Positions 42,865 to 53,339 of a DNA stretch of 64,000 bases are shown piece after piece. The translations under genes were made by a program, and so were the position numbers. The notes under the pieces were generated by a model. That model ran no database searches. It was given only the letters and a program-made list of their open reading frames with translations, and was not told the origin of the DNA. Source of the DNA: Phytophthora quininea. Lineage: Eukaryota; Oomycota; Peronosporomycetes; Peronosporales; Peronosporaceae. The stretch is from positions 1-64,000 of the forward strand of contig JAAVTG010000542.1 in NCBI GenBank assembly GCA_011947345.1, written 5' to 3'. How positions within the stretch are numbered: the stretch's first letter is position 1; every line of letters begins with the position of its first letter.

Positions 42865-43501
42865 TCACTTGTGTTCAGATCTAATGCGTTCATTTCCCTC
42901 GGAGTCTTTCGATCCAAAGACGATCTCTTTTCCCTGTTAGACAAAGCAAACATGTCAGTCAGCGCCGCATAAACTATATCCTCTCACAACAAAACTCATA
43001 CCGACAACGTAATCTTTCTCTGGAGAACGGTGCGAAGATCCGCATCCACTTGACGTTGGTTCTTCAGGATCGACTTGAGCTTACGATTCAATTTTACTGC
43101 CTCAAGGCGTCGGTGATATTCTGTGACTGCTTTCAGGCACCACGTTGACGTTTCCAACTTCCTCCTCTTGTGGGTATTCTTCTCAGCCTCCCTTTCCGTC
43201 ACCCGTGCAAGATGTTTCCCCACAGCACCTCATTCTTGTGCTTTATGTTCTTCAGTCGAGTTTCCAGCACCGCCGCTTTTTCTCGCAAGGCCGCTAGCTC
43301 GGCCCTTTGTCGACGTTGGAAAGCTGTAGAAGTTGTTTCCGGCCGCCGAACTCTTGTCTTGCGAGTGTTCGGTTTAATCTCAGCCTTGCGCGGCTTCGTA
43401 CATTGGTTTTGGGGCTCAAAGTTGCTGTCACAAGCATCAATAAGAGCAAATGCCTCGTCGAGGATCGCGTTTTCATCGTCCTCAGTGAGTAGTTGCTGCA
43501 T
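42865..43501 (-). pseudogene. bZIP-like copy 9 (long type, truncated and frameshifted)
   Basis: Start at ATG 43501 (MQQLLTEDDENAILDEAFALID) or, less likely, at the in-frame ATG 43573. The basic part RKTRVRRPETTSTAFQRRQRAELAALRE and heptads are followed by a frameshift near 43215; the next frame resumes KRRKLETSTWCLKAVTEYHRR and NRKLKSILKNQRQVDADLRTVLQ. An intron 42934-43001 is at the family position 1. Exon 2 (GKEIVFGSKDSEGNE..) ends at a TGA after 22 codons; no START-like region follows. Nonfunctional remnant. Confidence 0.65.
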
Positions 43502-43942
43502 GGACAAGAATTGTTCTTCAGGTCGCCACTTGATCTCCGAGATGGAAGCCTCGCTTGGGAGTGCGAAAACCATATTTTGAGGAACGATTGCAAACTGCCA
43601 ATGACGTGGTCACGACATTTCGTGTGGTTCTAAACATTTGGATCAGTGGTGACGCTAATCATACGATCCACGCTATCCTAGTAAACGTGCTGGCACAATT
43701 GGAATCACTAAACACAAAAAACACGCGCCATCATAATGACAAAACTGCCTCTTGCAGTAATTAGTTCGTGGGATAAGACTCCAGCTGGATAAGCATACAA
43801 ATCCACGGTCCATGACTGTGAGCGGCTCACGAATTACTCCAACACGGACAGGAACGAATATAAGGTCCAAACATTGCTTCTCTGTTTTGAAGTGGCGATA
43901 TCCAGTCCAATATCGGGCTAGTCGTTGGGCAGTTCGAGTTCA

Positions 43943-45300
43943 TCATGCCCCTGACGTTGCGACTGCTGTGGAAATCCCTCCTTCTTCGATCAGTAAGTTT
44001 TGCATCATTTGCGCATGCTCTAGGTACATCCCGCCCAGAGCACCATATGCGAGATTCTGGACATCCACGAGATCATGAGGACAGATCGCGGAGCTATCCT
44101 CGTACTCCGCATAGACGTGAACGCATGTGCGAACAATCGACTCACGGTGTGGGTCGACGTTGGACGGCGTTACAGTTGTCCAGCAGTGGTTGCGAAAGCG
44201 AAGACCCTCCGTTGGGAGAATCAGTAAATTTGACCTCACCAAATCAACTTTCGTCGGGTTATCGCGCTTCTGAAGAAATTGCAGCCCGTTTACTTGGATT
44301 AACTGATTTTGTCCCCGCAGCGTCATCAGATAGCTTTTCTCGACTGTGTCGTTGGAGCTTTGTCGAAGCTGGCAGCAACACCAGAAAATCGTTAGTGGTT
44401 TGCCCAAGGATAAATGCAGCAAAGGCTTACGAAGTTGTAGGACTTGTCTTGATATTCTCGCGCAGATGATAAGGCATCCCACAACCAGGCACTCGCAGCT
44501 TTCATGGAGCAAGCCACCGGAGTTGTAGTGGATATCTCAACCACTTTTCCGTGGGTGCCGTCTTCTTTGACGACCATCCCACTGCAAGTCGATGTTACAT
44601 CGCATAGTTCGTACAAGACAGAGTTTGTACTCATGCTGCCCACGATGCTCTTGAGTTGAGCGATGATCGTGGTGCTATAATCGCGCTGATAAAGTGGCCG
44701 GTTGACTTCCACAGGACGGGTACTCAGCAGGAACTGCATGTCCTGTACCAATGATAACGGGTTTAGTAAAGCTGCTAATGCAGTTTCTTCCATTCCCACA
44801 GCTACTTACAGCTCGAGTGGACGGTGTGTCCCGAAGCAGTCGCCGAAAAGAAGCATACAGGCGACTCTGTCTTGCGAAAATCTCCTTCAGCGTGTGATTC
44901 GCTTTAACTGCTTTGTGGTGCCTTTGCGCTTCGACAAATGCAGCGTGACGCCACGTCGATACCTCCCCCTTGATTCTGCACCCACACATTGCAATGTTGG
45001 CCTCTTCGAATGCCTCAGTCGATCCATGAACGCCTGTAAGAGCTCCGCTTCCTCACGAAGCGCTATGAGTTCGTCTTTCTTGCGGCGTTGACTCTTGATG
45101 GAATAGTGTGAGGCCCTTTTCCTTTTCTGTTTCAGCTTTTCCTGCTCAGCTCGTTCCGAATTTTGGCTGGTCTCTTCCGATGAACTGCTGTGTCCACTCT
45201 CACTACTTACCGCTTCCATCCCACCGTCCCACGAAGAATCGATGAAAGCGAGCGCTTCGTCAAGCGTGGCCTCTGTATCGTCCTCCAGCAGCATGTTCAT
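43943..45300 (-). pseudogene. bZIP-like copy 10 (long type, one frameshift)
   Basis: Start ATG 45300 (MNMLLEDDTEATLDEALAFIDSS). Ser/Glu-rich linker; basic region QKRKRASHYSIKSQRRKKDEL is unusual in carrying YSIK in place of SSTRL. A frameshift within a GTGTGGGTG stretch near 44985 breaks exon 1. The rest is consistent: exon 1 ends 44810, exon 2 44742-44431 (YSTTIIAQLKSIVGSM, STTTPVACSMKAASAWLW), exon 3 44368-43943 (VNGLQFLQKRDNPTKVDLV). Introns 67 and 62 nt, the second with CACTAACG as likely branch site. If the frameshift is a sequence error the gene would be complete at about 445 codons. Confidence 0.65.
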
Positions 45301-45485
45301 CGCAGTGCAAAGAGAGATAATGCCAGTCGGAATGCCGGCCAGGACTCCTGCCACGTGTCACACACCACCTGATTATGCGATCGGCAGATTGTGTGGTCCT
45401 CGTACCATGCGAAGACACCCACAAATGGCATTTGTCAAATGCATTAGTTGGAACATGCATCACACGTACACTTCCCTACGGCTGT

Positions 45486-46676
45486 TTAGACCGAGACTTG
45501 AGGCAACATCGTCTCTCTGCGAGTCGCTTCGAGCATCACAGTCTGCTGAGATTGCAGGAACTTGCGGTACATCTTGCCCAGCTCCTCAAACGCTGGCTCC
45601 TGAACGAACTTTGCTCCGTCAATGAGTTCGCTTCCTTCCGCGTCCATATACAACTGTTGAAACGTGCGCAACACCGACGCCCCAGGGTTGTCTGGCGACC
45701 GTGTGACGAGCATCCGCGTTTCATTGCGGAACTGCAGCCCGAACTTGGGCAGCCGCAACAAGTCTACCCAAATGACCACGACGCGGTCGTCCTCCTCAAA
45801 CTTCCGCACGACGTTCTGTTTCTTAAAATCTAACACGCCGATGTTGCTCTTCAGCTGCAGCGTATAGTTCCTCTCGATCGTGTTGGTCTCATGGCGCTGG
45901 GCCTTTTTCAAGCCAAACCACTTCCAGAGCGTCTCGCTGGCTTTGCTCAGTGGACAAATCATCGGCGTGGTAGATACGAGCTCCACCGTCTTGCCAAGAG
46001 GGTGGTTCGGCTTGACGGTCGAGCTCACCGTGACTGCCGCATCCTGGTCTGCCTGGAACACTCGATCTGCATCGAGATACAGCCTCTCCACTCGTCGCTG
46101 CAGTTGCTCCATGCTGTAGGGAGCTTCAGCCAACGGACGACACGGATCTTGCCAAACAAAGTCCATTCCCTCCAGCACCGACGATTTTTGCAGCAGCGTC
46201 CGCAGTGCGTCGTGCACTTTGACTTGGTTGTCCATAATGCCTTTGAGTTTCCGATTCGTGCTCTCTGCCTGGAGCCTGTACTGGTATTGGACTTCTGCTT
46301 GGGCTTTCCAAGTCGGTTGGTTCTGTTTGGTGGACAATGCGACGGTTGAAATTCCGTCCGCTGGCGTCAACAGACGCCCACCGGACTGGAGGACGAGTAG
46401 TTGAGCTTGTAGTTGCTCTGCCTGCTCTCTAAGAGCCAAGATTTCGGCTTTTGCGCCGCTGCAGTACAGTGGAGGAGCTGTTGGGGTATTTCTTGCGCTT
46501 GAGAGGCTTCTTGTTCGCTGGCCGCTTGGGGCTCTGCTTGGACTGCGGAGACGACGCAGAGCCAGACGTGGGGAGGACAGACTGCTGTTGTCCGTTGGGT
46601 TAGCCTCCCACGAGTCCACGAAGGCCAGCGTCGCCTCCAACGTCGCCTTTGCGTCGGTCTCTTCCAAGAAACTCAT
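45486..46676 (-). CDS. Intronless long bZIP-like copy 11 with scrambled basic region
   Basis: One open frame of 397 codons from ATG 46676 (MSFLEETDAKATLEATLAFVDSW) through VLEGMDFVWQDPCR, SMEQLQRRVERLYLDADRV, VSTTPMICPLSKASETLW, and VRKFEEDDRVVVIWVDLL to 45486. Both family introns are absent at their exact positions, suggesting conversion by a cDNA copy. In the expected basic region the frame reads a non-basic stretch (RAPSGQRTRSLSSARNTPTA), while the neighbouring frame over the same bases (about 46440-46570) reads KRPANKKPLKRKKYPNSSST followed by VLQRRK. Two compensating indels therefore bracket the basic region, and the leucine heptads (ALREQAEQLQAQLLVL) and everything after are kept. The product may dimerise without binding DNA. 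Confidence 0.7.
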   Translation of the reverse strand: MSFLEETDAKATLEATLAFVDSWEANPTDNSSLSSPRLALRRLRSPSRAPSGQRTRSLSSARNTPTAPPLYCSGAKAEILALREQAEQLQAQLLVLQSGGRLLTPADGISTVALSTKQNQPTWKAQAEVQYQYRLQAESTNRKLKGIMDNQVKVHDALRTLLQKSSVLEGMDFVWQDPCRPLAEAPYSMEQLQRRVERLYLDADRVFQADQDAAVTVSSTVKPNHPLGKTVELVSTTPMICPLSKASETLWKWFGLKKAQRHETNTIERNYTLQLKSNIGVLDFKKQNVVRKFEEDDRVVVIWVDLLRLPKFGLQFRNETRMLVTRSPDNPGASVLRTFQQLYMDAEGSELIDGAKFVQEPAFEELGKMYRKFLQSQQTVMLEATRRETMLPQVSV

Positions 46677-46697
46677 TTTGATACTTCGACCAAGCAG

Positions 46698-46714
46698 GAA
46701 AATTGCGAAATGAA
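46698..46714 (-). promoter_or_regulatory. Oomycete-type initiator (Inr) of copy 11
   Basis: On the minus strand the sequence reads TTTCATTTCGCAATTTT, a match to the oomycete Inr consensus (TCATTYBNCAWTTT), about 25-35 bp upstream of the ATG at 46676. Confidence 0.65.
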
Positions 46715-46836
46715 AAACGGTGACAAATTCCATGTCGTACTTAAGACGAACAAGAAATTAGTGAGAAGAATAGCAAAACTTGCTAAACTTTAGCTAGTTT
46801 ACAGGGACAAACAAATACGTGCATGAACTTGGTCGC

Positions 46837-47349
46837 CTAGGAAGTGACTCGATGCCGCATTGCTTCGTTGAGAGTTCTGCTCACCATGGCCTGATTGCCC
46901 ACAATCGCCTTGAGTACTCGGTTGGCTTCTTCGGATTTCCTCCGTTCGAGAAATTCTTCCAACGCCGCTTCTCGCCAATCCAAAGGTTTGCCCTCCTTCC
47001 CCACCCGCACAGTTGGTGAGCTGTTGGTCTTTAACTTGGCTAGATACTCCTCAAGTTCTCGTACGTGGGCACGCAGATATTCCAGCTCGGCTCGCTTGCG
47101 TCGTTGCAGTCCCGTGGATGAGCTCCAGCCGGTTCGAATCCGCTTCCTCTTGGGTTTCATGGTCGCAGTTGCGAGCGTCGTTTGATCACTCGGAGACGTA
47201 CAAGCCTCCACTTCGTGCAGCGAAACGTTGGTCTCATCGGTGGCGTCGACTGTCAGCAGCCCGTCCAAGTCGCACGAGTCGATGAAGGAGAGAATTTCCT
47301 CCACCGTTGCCATCTCGTCGTCTTGAAAAGAGTAGTCGATCGTCGCCAT
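46837..47349 (-). CDS. Short bZIP-like protein (copy 12)
   Basis: 170 residues from ATG 47349 (MATIDYSFQDDEMATVEEILSFIDSCD). Basic region residues 65-89 (KPKRKRIRTGWSSSTGLQRRKRAEL), heptads 92-106 (LRAHVRELEEYLAKL), helix EEANRVLKAIVGNQAMVSRTL, stop after RHRVTS. Single exon, no break. Same GWSSSTGLQRRKR subfamily as copies 4, 5 and 7. An upstream GCTCACTTTTGAATTA on the minus strand (about 47380-47396) is Inr-like. Confidence 0.75.
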   Translation of the reverse strand: MATIDYSFQDDEMATVEEILSFIDSCDLDGLLTVDATDETNVSLHEVEACTSPSDQTTLATATMKPKRKRIRTGWSSSTGLQRRKRAELEYLRAHVRELEEYLAKLKTNSSPTVRVGKEGKPLDWREAALEEFLERRKSEEANRVLKAIVGNQAMVSRTLNEAMRHRVTS

Positions 47350-47394
47350 TGCTGCCGCGTGTGTTGAAGCGCTTGCTAATTCAAAAGTGAGCAC

Positions 47395-48430
47395 ATCTTG
47401 CGGCGCGTGAAAGAGCTTTGAGCAGACGGAAGATCGGTAGTCGAATCGAGGTTGCGACCAAAACAGAGTCGCTAGCGTAATCGACTGGCAAGGAGGCTCT
47501 CGAACAGATCCGAGGTCTCCGCGCAGAGTCTATCCACCGAGCTTCTCCCAATACGTAGGGTGTTTTCTGCTCGTAGCTTGCGGATCTGCTTGCAGCTGGA
47601 CGGAAGAACGCGCCCGCCGTGTTTGAGAGCACCGTCTCTGCTTGGTTAGAACTTTGAATTGCACTAGTAGAAGAGACACTCGTGAAGTGGCACGGGCTCG
47701 TGATGCTTATGAGCTGCCTCCAGATTACAAGGCAAACGCTGTGTGTGTCCTATTCCCCGTAAGACAGAGCACGCTAGAGGACTAAGCAGAGGAATACACA
47801 CGACCTGACCCTCCTCTTGAGCAGCATTATCGCGATATCCGGAATTGTGCTCGAAGTTGCAAATTTATTAATGAGCAAAATGGAACGGGGCTGCCGCAGC
47901 AGCAGCAACGCAGTCACCTGAACAAACTAATGGCTCTCGTACGCCGAGCACCCTGCCGCATCCTGAATAAACTTACCCCGTAATCCTCGCACTGCATAAA
48001 CACTGCCGCATAATCTTCTGCGAGTCCTGGGAATTGTTGCAACTGCATGCTGGTGTTCAGGCTTGGCATCAACTGGCGACAGCATTTTGCACCGTTATTG
48101 GAGATCCTTCGAGGCGACCACCGTTTACGATTTTAGTTGCCAAACCTCCGAGACCGCTTGAATGCACAAGAATCCCATCCAGGCAGTGCGTTCCGACACG
48201 CTCAGCCAGCTTTCAGGTAATTTTAGTGAGCTTGGTTGAGTTGCCATGACGTGATTGCATCCCTATATGGCTCACCTCAACGATTAAAAGAATTTGTTGA
48301 ACAGCAGACGACCCAACGATGAACCTACCTCGAGTTTACTCGAGCACGTTGTTGTAAGGAGAGGAAGGAATTTGACCATGACGATCATAGAGCGTTGGAA
48401 GCAGAGGTTCGGATTAGCGGGAAAAATCGA
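47395..48430. other. No gene recognised
   Basis: Only motif-free short ORFs. Some repeated CCGCATAAT/ACTGCCGCAT words around 47950-48020. Confidence 0.4.
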
Positions 48431-48434
48431 GTAT

Positions 48435-48540
48435 TAGGATTATTGATACAAGTACTGCTACTGATATTAATACACGCGATACTTTTGAAAAATTGAGAGC
48501 CCTGTAGTAGTATAAGTCAAATTGTATCAATACTTCGATG
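48435..48540. repeat. AT-rich repeat with 11-bp inverted arms
   Basis: TATTGATACAA at 48441-48451 and its inverse TTGTATCAATA at 48522-48532. A related AT-rich block with GATATTAATACA and ATACTTTTGA occurs at 49300-49440, so the kinase fragment between them is flanked by direct copies of this repeat. Confidence 0.6.
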
Positions 48541-48889
48541 ATACTTTGAGCAATCGAGCGGTGAAACGTCTGAAGAAATTGTTTCGGAGACGAGCGTCAA
48601 GAACCTGTGATTTTATCAATAGCAGTGAAGACTTGTCAGGTGTTTGTGACTCAAGAATGTGAACAGGCGCGCTCGAACTGGCCATGGCTCGTATAAAAGT
48701 ACTGGATGGCCGCCCAGAGATGGTGTGCAACATCTGATAAGTTTCACTATAGCTAATCACCTCATACTCGCCCGTCCTCGAAGTGACTTCCGATTGCTTG
48801 GTTTGTTGCTGCGCCACCGCTACAGCAGCCGCAAGACACGCAGCTCCAGCACCCACAGCCGACGCGGTAGCCCCGAACCTGAACACAAC

Positions 48890-49125
48890 GTCGCCACCAC
48901 AAGAAGCAGCGCCGCTCGCGCCGAAGGGAGTCCTACCACGACCACAGGGAGGCGCCACCACCACCGCCAGCCCAGAAAGACGGCAGCGAAGACAGTGCCG
49001 CCCACGACGACACGGTCGGAAGCTACGCCGGCAAACCTGGCGACTGCCTTCTCAACCGCTACAAGATCCTAAGAGAAGCACGTCTGGGCACCTTCGGCCG
49101 CGTGCTCGAGTGTCTTAAGATTTTG
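48890..49125 (+). pseudogene. LAMMER/CLK-type protein kinase, N-terminal fragment
   Basis: One plus-strand frame reads an Arg/Ser-rich stretch (KKQRRSRRRESYHDH), a linker (AQKDGSEDSAAHDD) and then GDCLLNRYKILREARLGTFGRVLECLK. This is the start of a LAMMER (CLK) dual-specificity kinase, where the usual text is GD-x-L-x-RYKIL-ELGEGTFGRVLEC. The glycine loop is damaged (EARLGTFG for LGEGTFG) and homology stops just after the first strands, so no ATP lysine or catalytic loop is present. It is a gene fragment, possibly carried between the AT-rich repeats. No start codon can be assigned. Confidence 0.6.
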
Positions 49126-49129
49126 CACT

Positions 49130-49861
49130 TCACAACTCAACTACTAGGGGTTCCAAAGAGGCGGGTTTTCGTTGCCTATTCACATTTCATTATCAATTCA
49201 CCTTTAAAGGTCCCAACTGATAGGAATATGGTTTGTGCGAGGCCCTGGGCACATAGATCATGAATTGGACTTACAAAGTATTATCAAGAGTAGTAGATGT
49301 AATACAAAAAACTGTATTGATATTACCGATATTAATACAAATACTTTTGACAGATATGCTCGTATTAGTATCACTATTTCAAAGTATTGTATTTGTATTG
49401 TATTACCGAATAATACAATATTTTGGATAATCCGAACCTCTGGTTGGAAGGCCTCACAAAAATGATTATCACTTCGTCAATGCCACGAAGTTGCACATTC
49501 AATGAACATACGGTTTTCGTTTGACAAGAGATCGTCACGACAAGCTGTTGCTGCACAAGCCCCGCGGAATCCTGTACCTGATCGGTCGTGTTTGAAGCAC
49601 GAGAAAAATTATCGTGCATCTTGTTCTACCAACTTCCGGGAGCTCATCGCATACCCAGCAACACAAAACAAGCTGTGACTGCGCGACAGCCAAACCATAC
49701 AGAAAAACAAATTCAACCCGCACTCCATCGATATCTGCGGCTTCAAAGGTTCCTTCTTCTGGTTGACGATGGCAGCGGACAGTTGTCTTCGAGCCAGGCC
49801 TTCATGTACTGACATTCCTTACGAAAACTCGCCTGCTACGTTAAATATTCCCGGCTTGTTG
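49130..49861. other. AT-rich repeat and unrecognised sequence
   Basis: 49285-49440 is a TATTGATA/AATACAAATAC-type repeat. The remainder has no recognisable gene; a minus-strand ORF at 49609-49815 has no known motif. Confidence 0.4.
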
Positions 49862-50620
49862 CTAACTTGGGGCGCCGTAGTCATTCTGCGCGTGGAGAAA
49901 GAGTGCCAAGCAAAATCGCCGAGCGTGCACTGCAGTGGCATTATGTCGGCACTTGCGCACTTCGAGAGGAGCCAGCTTCGGAGACCACACGTAAGTTAGC
50001 ACCATCCACTTGACAAACTCGAGGTCTCCAGCGTTCGTCGCCTCCTCCAGTTTATGCGTAAAATATTCGCATCCCTTGTCGTAGCCTCGTTCCAGTAAGA
50101 AGCGCACAATTTGAGCTCTTACTGTCCAGTTGTCTTCTTCATAATTGAAATCCACTTCATCAGACACTCCATACCCTCTAGCTACCAGCCATTTGATCTC
50201 GTCAACTCTGTTGAAGTCAATAGCAGGTTCTACAGGCGTCGTGTTTGATCATCGCTTTTTATGCCTATCCAGCCATCCAGCCACCAATCAACGTCCTCTC
50301 GACACGCTGAATTCAGAACGTCCTCGCTCCATTCAACATTTCCTTCCACTTCCAAGAACTGTAGTATCTCTAAGTGACCGAGCTTAGTCACCTTGGCTAC
50401 AGTCTTCGTGAATACCAGACAGCCTGGCAGTAGTCATCGCAAAGCCGCTGTATCTCCATGGCGCACAGCCGCATTCATCGTTTTATTGACTTCCCACTGG
50501 CTTCGATTGTGTCCATTGAGATCGAAGTCCTCGCTGCCAAGCAAACCCCAGGAAGGCGACAGCCCTGGCCTTGAGCTTTTAAGCCGATGCACAAGTGCAG
50601 AGGGGCTGTCTGCTAGTCAG
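49862..50620 (-). pseudogene. Decayed ankyrin-repeat gene fragment
   Basis: Minus-strand frames show ankyrin-like helices with frame changes: NAAVRHGDTAALR (about 50440-50480), VTKLGHLEILQFLEVEGNVEWS (about 50325-50395), AIDFNRVDEIKWLVARGYG (about 50180-50225) and FLLERGYDKGCEYFTHKLEEATNAGDLEFVKWMV (50000-50110). The 'A-xxG-xLEfVKWL' pattern is that of oomycete ankyrin-repeat proteins. Stops and shifts break it. It sits in a gap of the bZIP-like array. Confidence 0.6.
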
Positions 50621-50829
50621 AAGTCCGGTACTAGAGCCTCCACCTCGTCGGGGACGTCGATATGTAGCGCGCCGCTTGAAATGAAAAAATGTAGCCACTT
50701 TGGAGTAGATACAGTAAGAAATCTTTTTTCTCAGATATTTTTGTGTTGGAAACGTAGGAAACAAAACGCGCACGTTGCTAATATTCTGGGCAGAACGAAG
50801 CTAAAAGACTATCGCTAGATCGGCCGAGA

Positions 50830-51284
50830 CCTGCCCCACGACAAAGGCAACGTGACCATGTTAACCAATTGGCAAAGACACCAATGATCATGACCGTTTT
50901 GTACGCCGCCCTTGATACTTGTAGCAGGCACTACAAAACTGTGAACGTCTCCGTCTATTTCACGCGGTGATCTCTCGTTCCATGTGGATTGAAGTTATCC
51001 ACTCATCATTCACGCGATCCACGTTTACAACAGTGTTTACAGCGTACAAAAGGAATACCAGGCCAGGTATTATAAGCAGCCAATTCTCCTACCGTCCGGC
51101 TCATTTCGGTGGCTAAAATCTCCACAGCAAAACCTTCGAACTGATTTTCCTCGGAAAGTTGTGCTCAGCACCTTCAAAAGCATCTACTGTACTTGTTCGT
51201 CTTCACACAACAATAGCAGCGCCCTAGGATAAGTTCTTTCTCGACTCCAGGTCGAGGCAATTTATACGATTAGGAATACAGCCA
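50830..51284. other. Intergenic, no gene recognised
   Basis: Nothing supportable. Downstream flank of copy 13. Confidence 0.5.
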
Positions 51285-52815
51285 CTACACTATCAGCTCT
51301 TGCCTCTTGGAGGACGAATGTACGACGAATCTCCCAGCTTTCTCCATCAATGCATTCTGCTGAGCCTGGAAGGTCTTTCGGAATGTGTTGCTGAGACTGC
51401 CCAGCACGATATTTTGAGCGTACGCGATGTCGTCTGGACTCGCCTGCATGCCGTCGTCCCGCTCCATGTAGAGCTGCAAGTAGATCTCGACGACTGCCTT
51501 GCTGGCCCCGCTGTCGGACGGGGTCACGGTCATCCAGCATTCGTCTCGGAATTGCAAACCTTTGGACGGCAGAAGCATCCGCTCGGCGACGACGAAAACG
51601 GAGCGATCCAACTCGTCGAATTTCTGCAGGAACTGCAAGCCGCTCAGCTCCAACATTCCTGATGGACTTCGTACCGTCATGACGAACTTCTTCTCTTGTG
51701 TGTTGGGCTTGCTTCCTTGCATCTGCAATAAAGATGAAAAGGTCAGCTTGCTCTGGAGATGATATCATGAACAAGACTCCAAGACTTACCGATCGGTACT
51801 GTTTGTCGGGGTATTCTCGATACGTTGTCAGCTCCTTCCACAAGATGTCGCTGGCTTCATCCACCGAGCAGGTCATGGGCGTAGTGGTGACGAACTCGAT
51901 CATCTTCCCTCGTCGGGCGTCCTGCTTGATGCGCATATCGCAGCTAATCACTGGATTTGGCGACTTATTGTGCAGTTTAGACTCCATATACAGTCGCTGC
52001 GCAGCAGCCTCCAGCTCAGCCATGACGGCTTTATTGTCGCCCATTGAATCGTCAAATGGATGATTTCCAGAGGTGTCTGAAGGTAGTAGAGGGTTCTCCA
52101 TCCCTGGTTGTGCTGAGAAAACGTAGTCCATGCCCTACAACAAGTCAAGCACCAAAGCTTAGTCAACTATCCCCTAACTGTCAAGCATACAGCCCCAACT
52201 TACGTGCAATACAGATCGCTTCTGCAGCAGTCCATTCAACGCGTCGTTGACCTTCTCCTGGTTGGCCAGGATGGACTTGAGTCGTCGGTTGGTTTTCTCG
52301 GATAGCAGTCTTTCCTTGTATTGAGAGATGGCCATCTCGTGCCAATTGCTCGGAGGCTTTTCGTCTTTTGGAACGATCGCTGCCTGGTCCTTGTCGCTCA
52401 TATCCATTTCGAGTCCCAGCACCACATCACCCGGCAGGAACTTGTTCTTCTTGAGCAGATTCACCTGACTCTCGAGCTCTTGGACCTGCTCTTTCAGGGC
52501 CTGGATCTCGGCTCTCTTCCTCTGCTGCAGTCTCGTGCTCGAGCTGTTGGCGCTTCGAGTTCGTTTCTTCTTGGGTTGGCCGTCAGAACTCGCTGGCGAG
52601 CTCTGCTTGGGTGTCGGTGGTCTCTTCTTCGTCTTGGTCGCCGTGAAGTCCGTCATGGTTACCTGTTCCAACAGGTCCAGAGGAGACCCCTGCATGCTGC
52701 TCCTGGGTGTCAAACCGGTCGAGAAACTCGACTCGTTGACATCGCAGGCGTCAATGAAGGCCAGCGCTTCCTCCAAAGACACGAGGTGATCGTCGTCGGC
52801 CACGATAAAGTCCAT
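51285..52815 (-). CDS. bZIP-like protein with START-like region (copy 13, apparently intact, longest)
   Basis: Exons 52815-52204, 52134-51790 and 51722-51285, 464 residues, phases consistent; introns 69 and 67 nt. Start MDFIVADDDHLVSLEEALAFIDACD. Basic region residues 81-104 (QPKKKRTRSANSSSTRLQQRKRAEI), leucines spaced by seven at 107-121 (ALKEQVQELESQVNLLKK). A second helix LLSEKTNRRLKSILANQEKVNDAL ends exon 1. Exon 2: GMDYVFSAQPGMENP, AELEAAAQRLYMESK, EFVTTTPMTCSVDEASDILW, YPDKQYRS. Exon 3: LSGLQFLQKFDELDRSVFVV, GLQFRDECWMTVTPSD, then a helical end and HSSSKRQELIV. This is the best reference copy of the long type. A read-through frame across intron 2 exists but loses the conserved exon-3 text. 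Confidence 0.8.
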
Positions 52816-52824
52816 GGCTGAAGC

Positions 52825-52843
52825 GAATTGCGGAATATGACAC
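52825..52843 (-). promoter_or_regulatory. Inr-like element of copy 13
   Basis: The minus strand reads GTCATATTCCGCAATTCG, close to the oomycete Inr consensus, 10-28 bp upstream of the ATG at 52815. A CACGTG-like TCACGTGTC lies just upstream (about 52848-52858). Confidence 0.45.
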
Positions 52844-53339
52844 ACTCGACACGTGACAACGAAAAACAAATGCCCTGGTCGCGTGGAGGTGGAAGGCGGT
52901 AGAGGTGATTACGATTCTTTCTCGTTTACGCGGTCCGCGTCCCTATCACAATGGGGATCCCGTGGCCTGTAGTCAGTCCAAGTAAGGGTCTGTGGTTTGC
53001 GCCGTTAGACACGCGAGCATGTGGAGTGGGCCGAAGAACTGGCAGCAACAGCCTGGATCGAGAAGATCGATGTGTAAGCTTTGTGATTGTTCCATGCCCT
53101 GAGAAGAGCGGACGTCAAGCAATCCGTTGTTGAGGCAGAATCAATCGAAGGGCGACAGAGAATTGGCTCGACGTCAATGTGATTCAGCCAAGCGTACGGT
53201 ACGAAGAAGGCTAAACGCATTTGTGCTAGTTCTGCTGCTGATCTACTTGTTCGAGACGGCTTTCGCGTTGGGCTTTCGATGGGTAGAGGGGGATTACTTG
53301 ATCCGGATGTCCCCGAAAGCGAGCTTCGCATCCGTAAAC

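Noticed and set aside
42742..42972. Plus-strand 76-codon ORF beginning MMMGAGPSTDDEMSM
   Set aside because: It lies antisense to the remnant exon 2 and flank of copy 9 and has no motif.
51262..52131. A 289-codon frame running through intron 2 of copy 13 as an alternative C terminus
   Set aside because: It leaves the conserved exon-3 text, and the GTAAGT/CAG splice sites match those of the other copies; the frame is open by chance.
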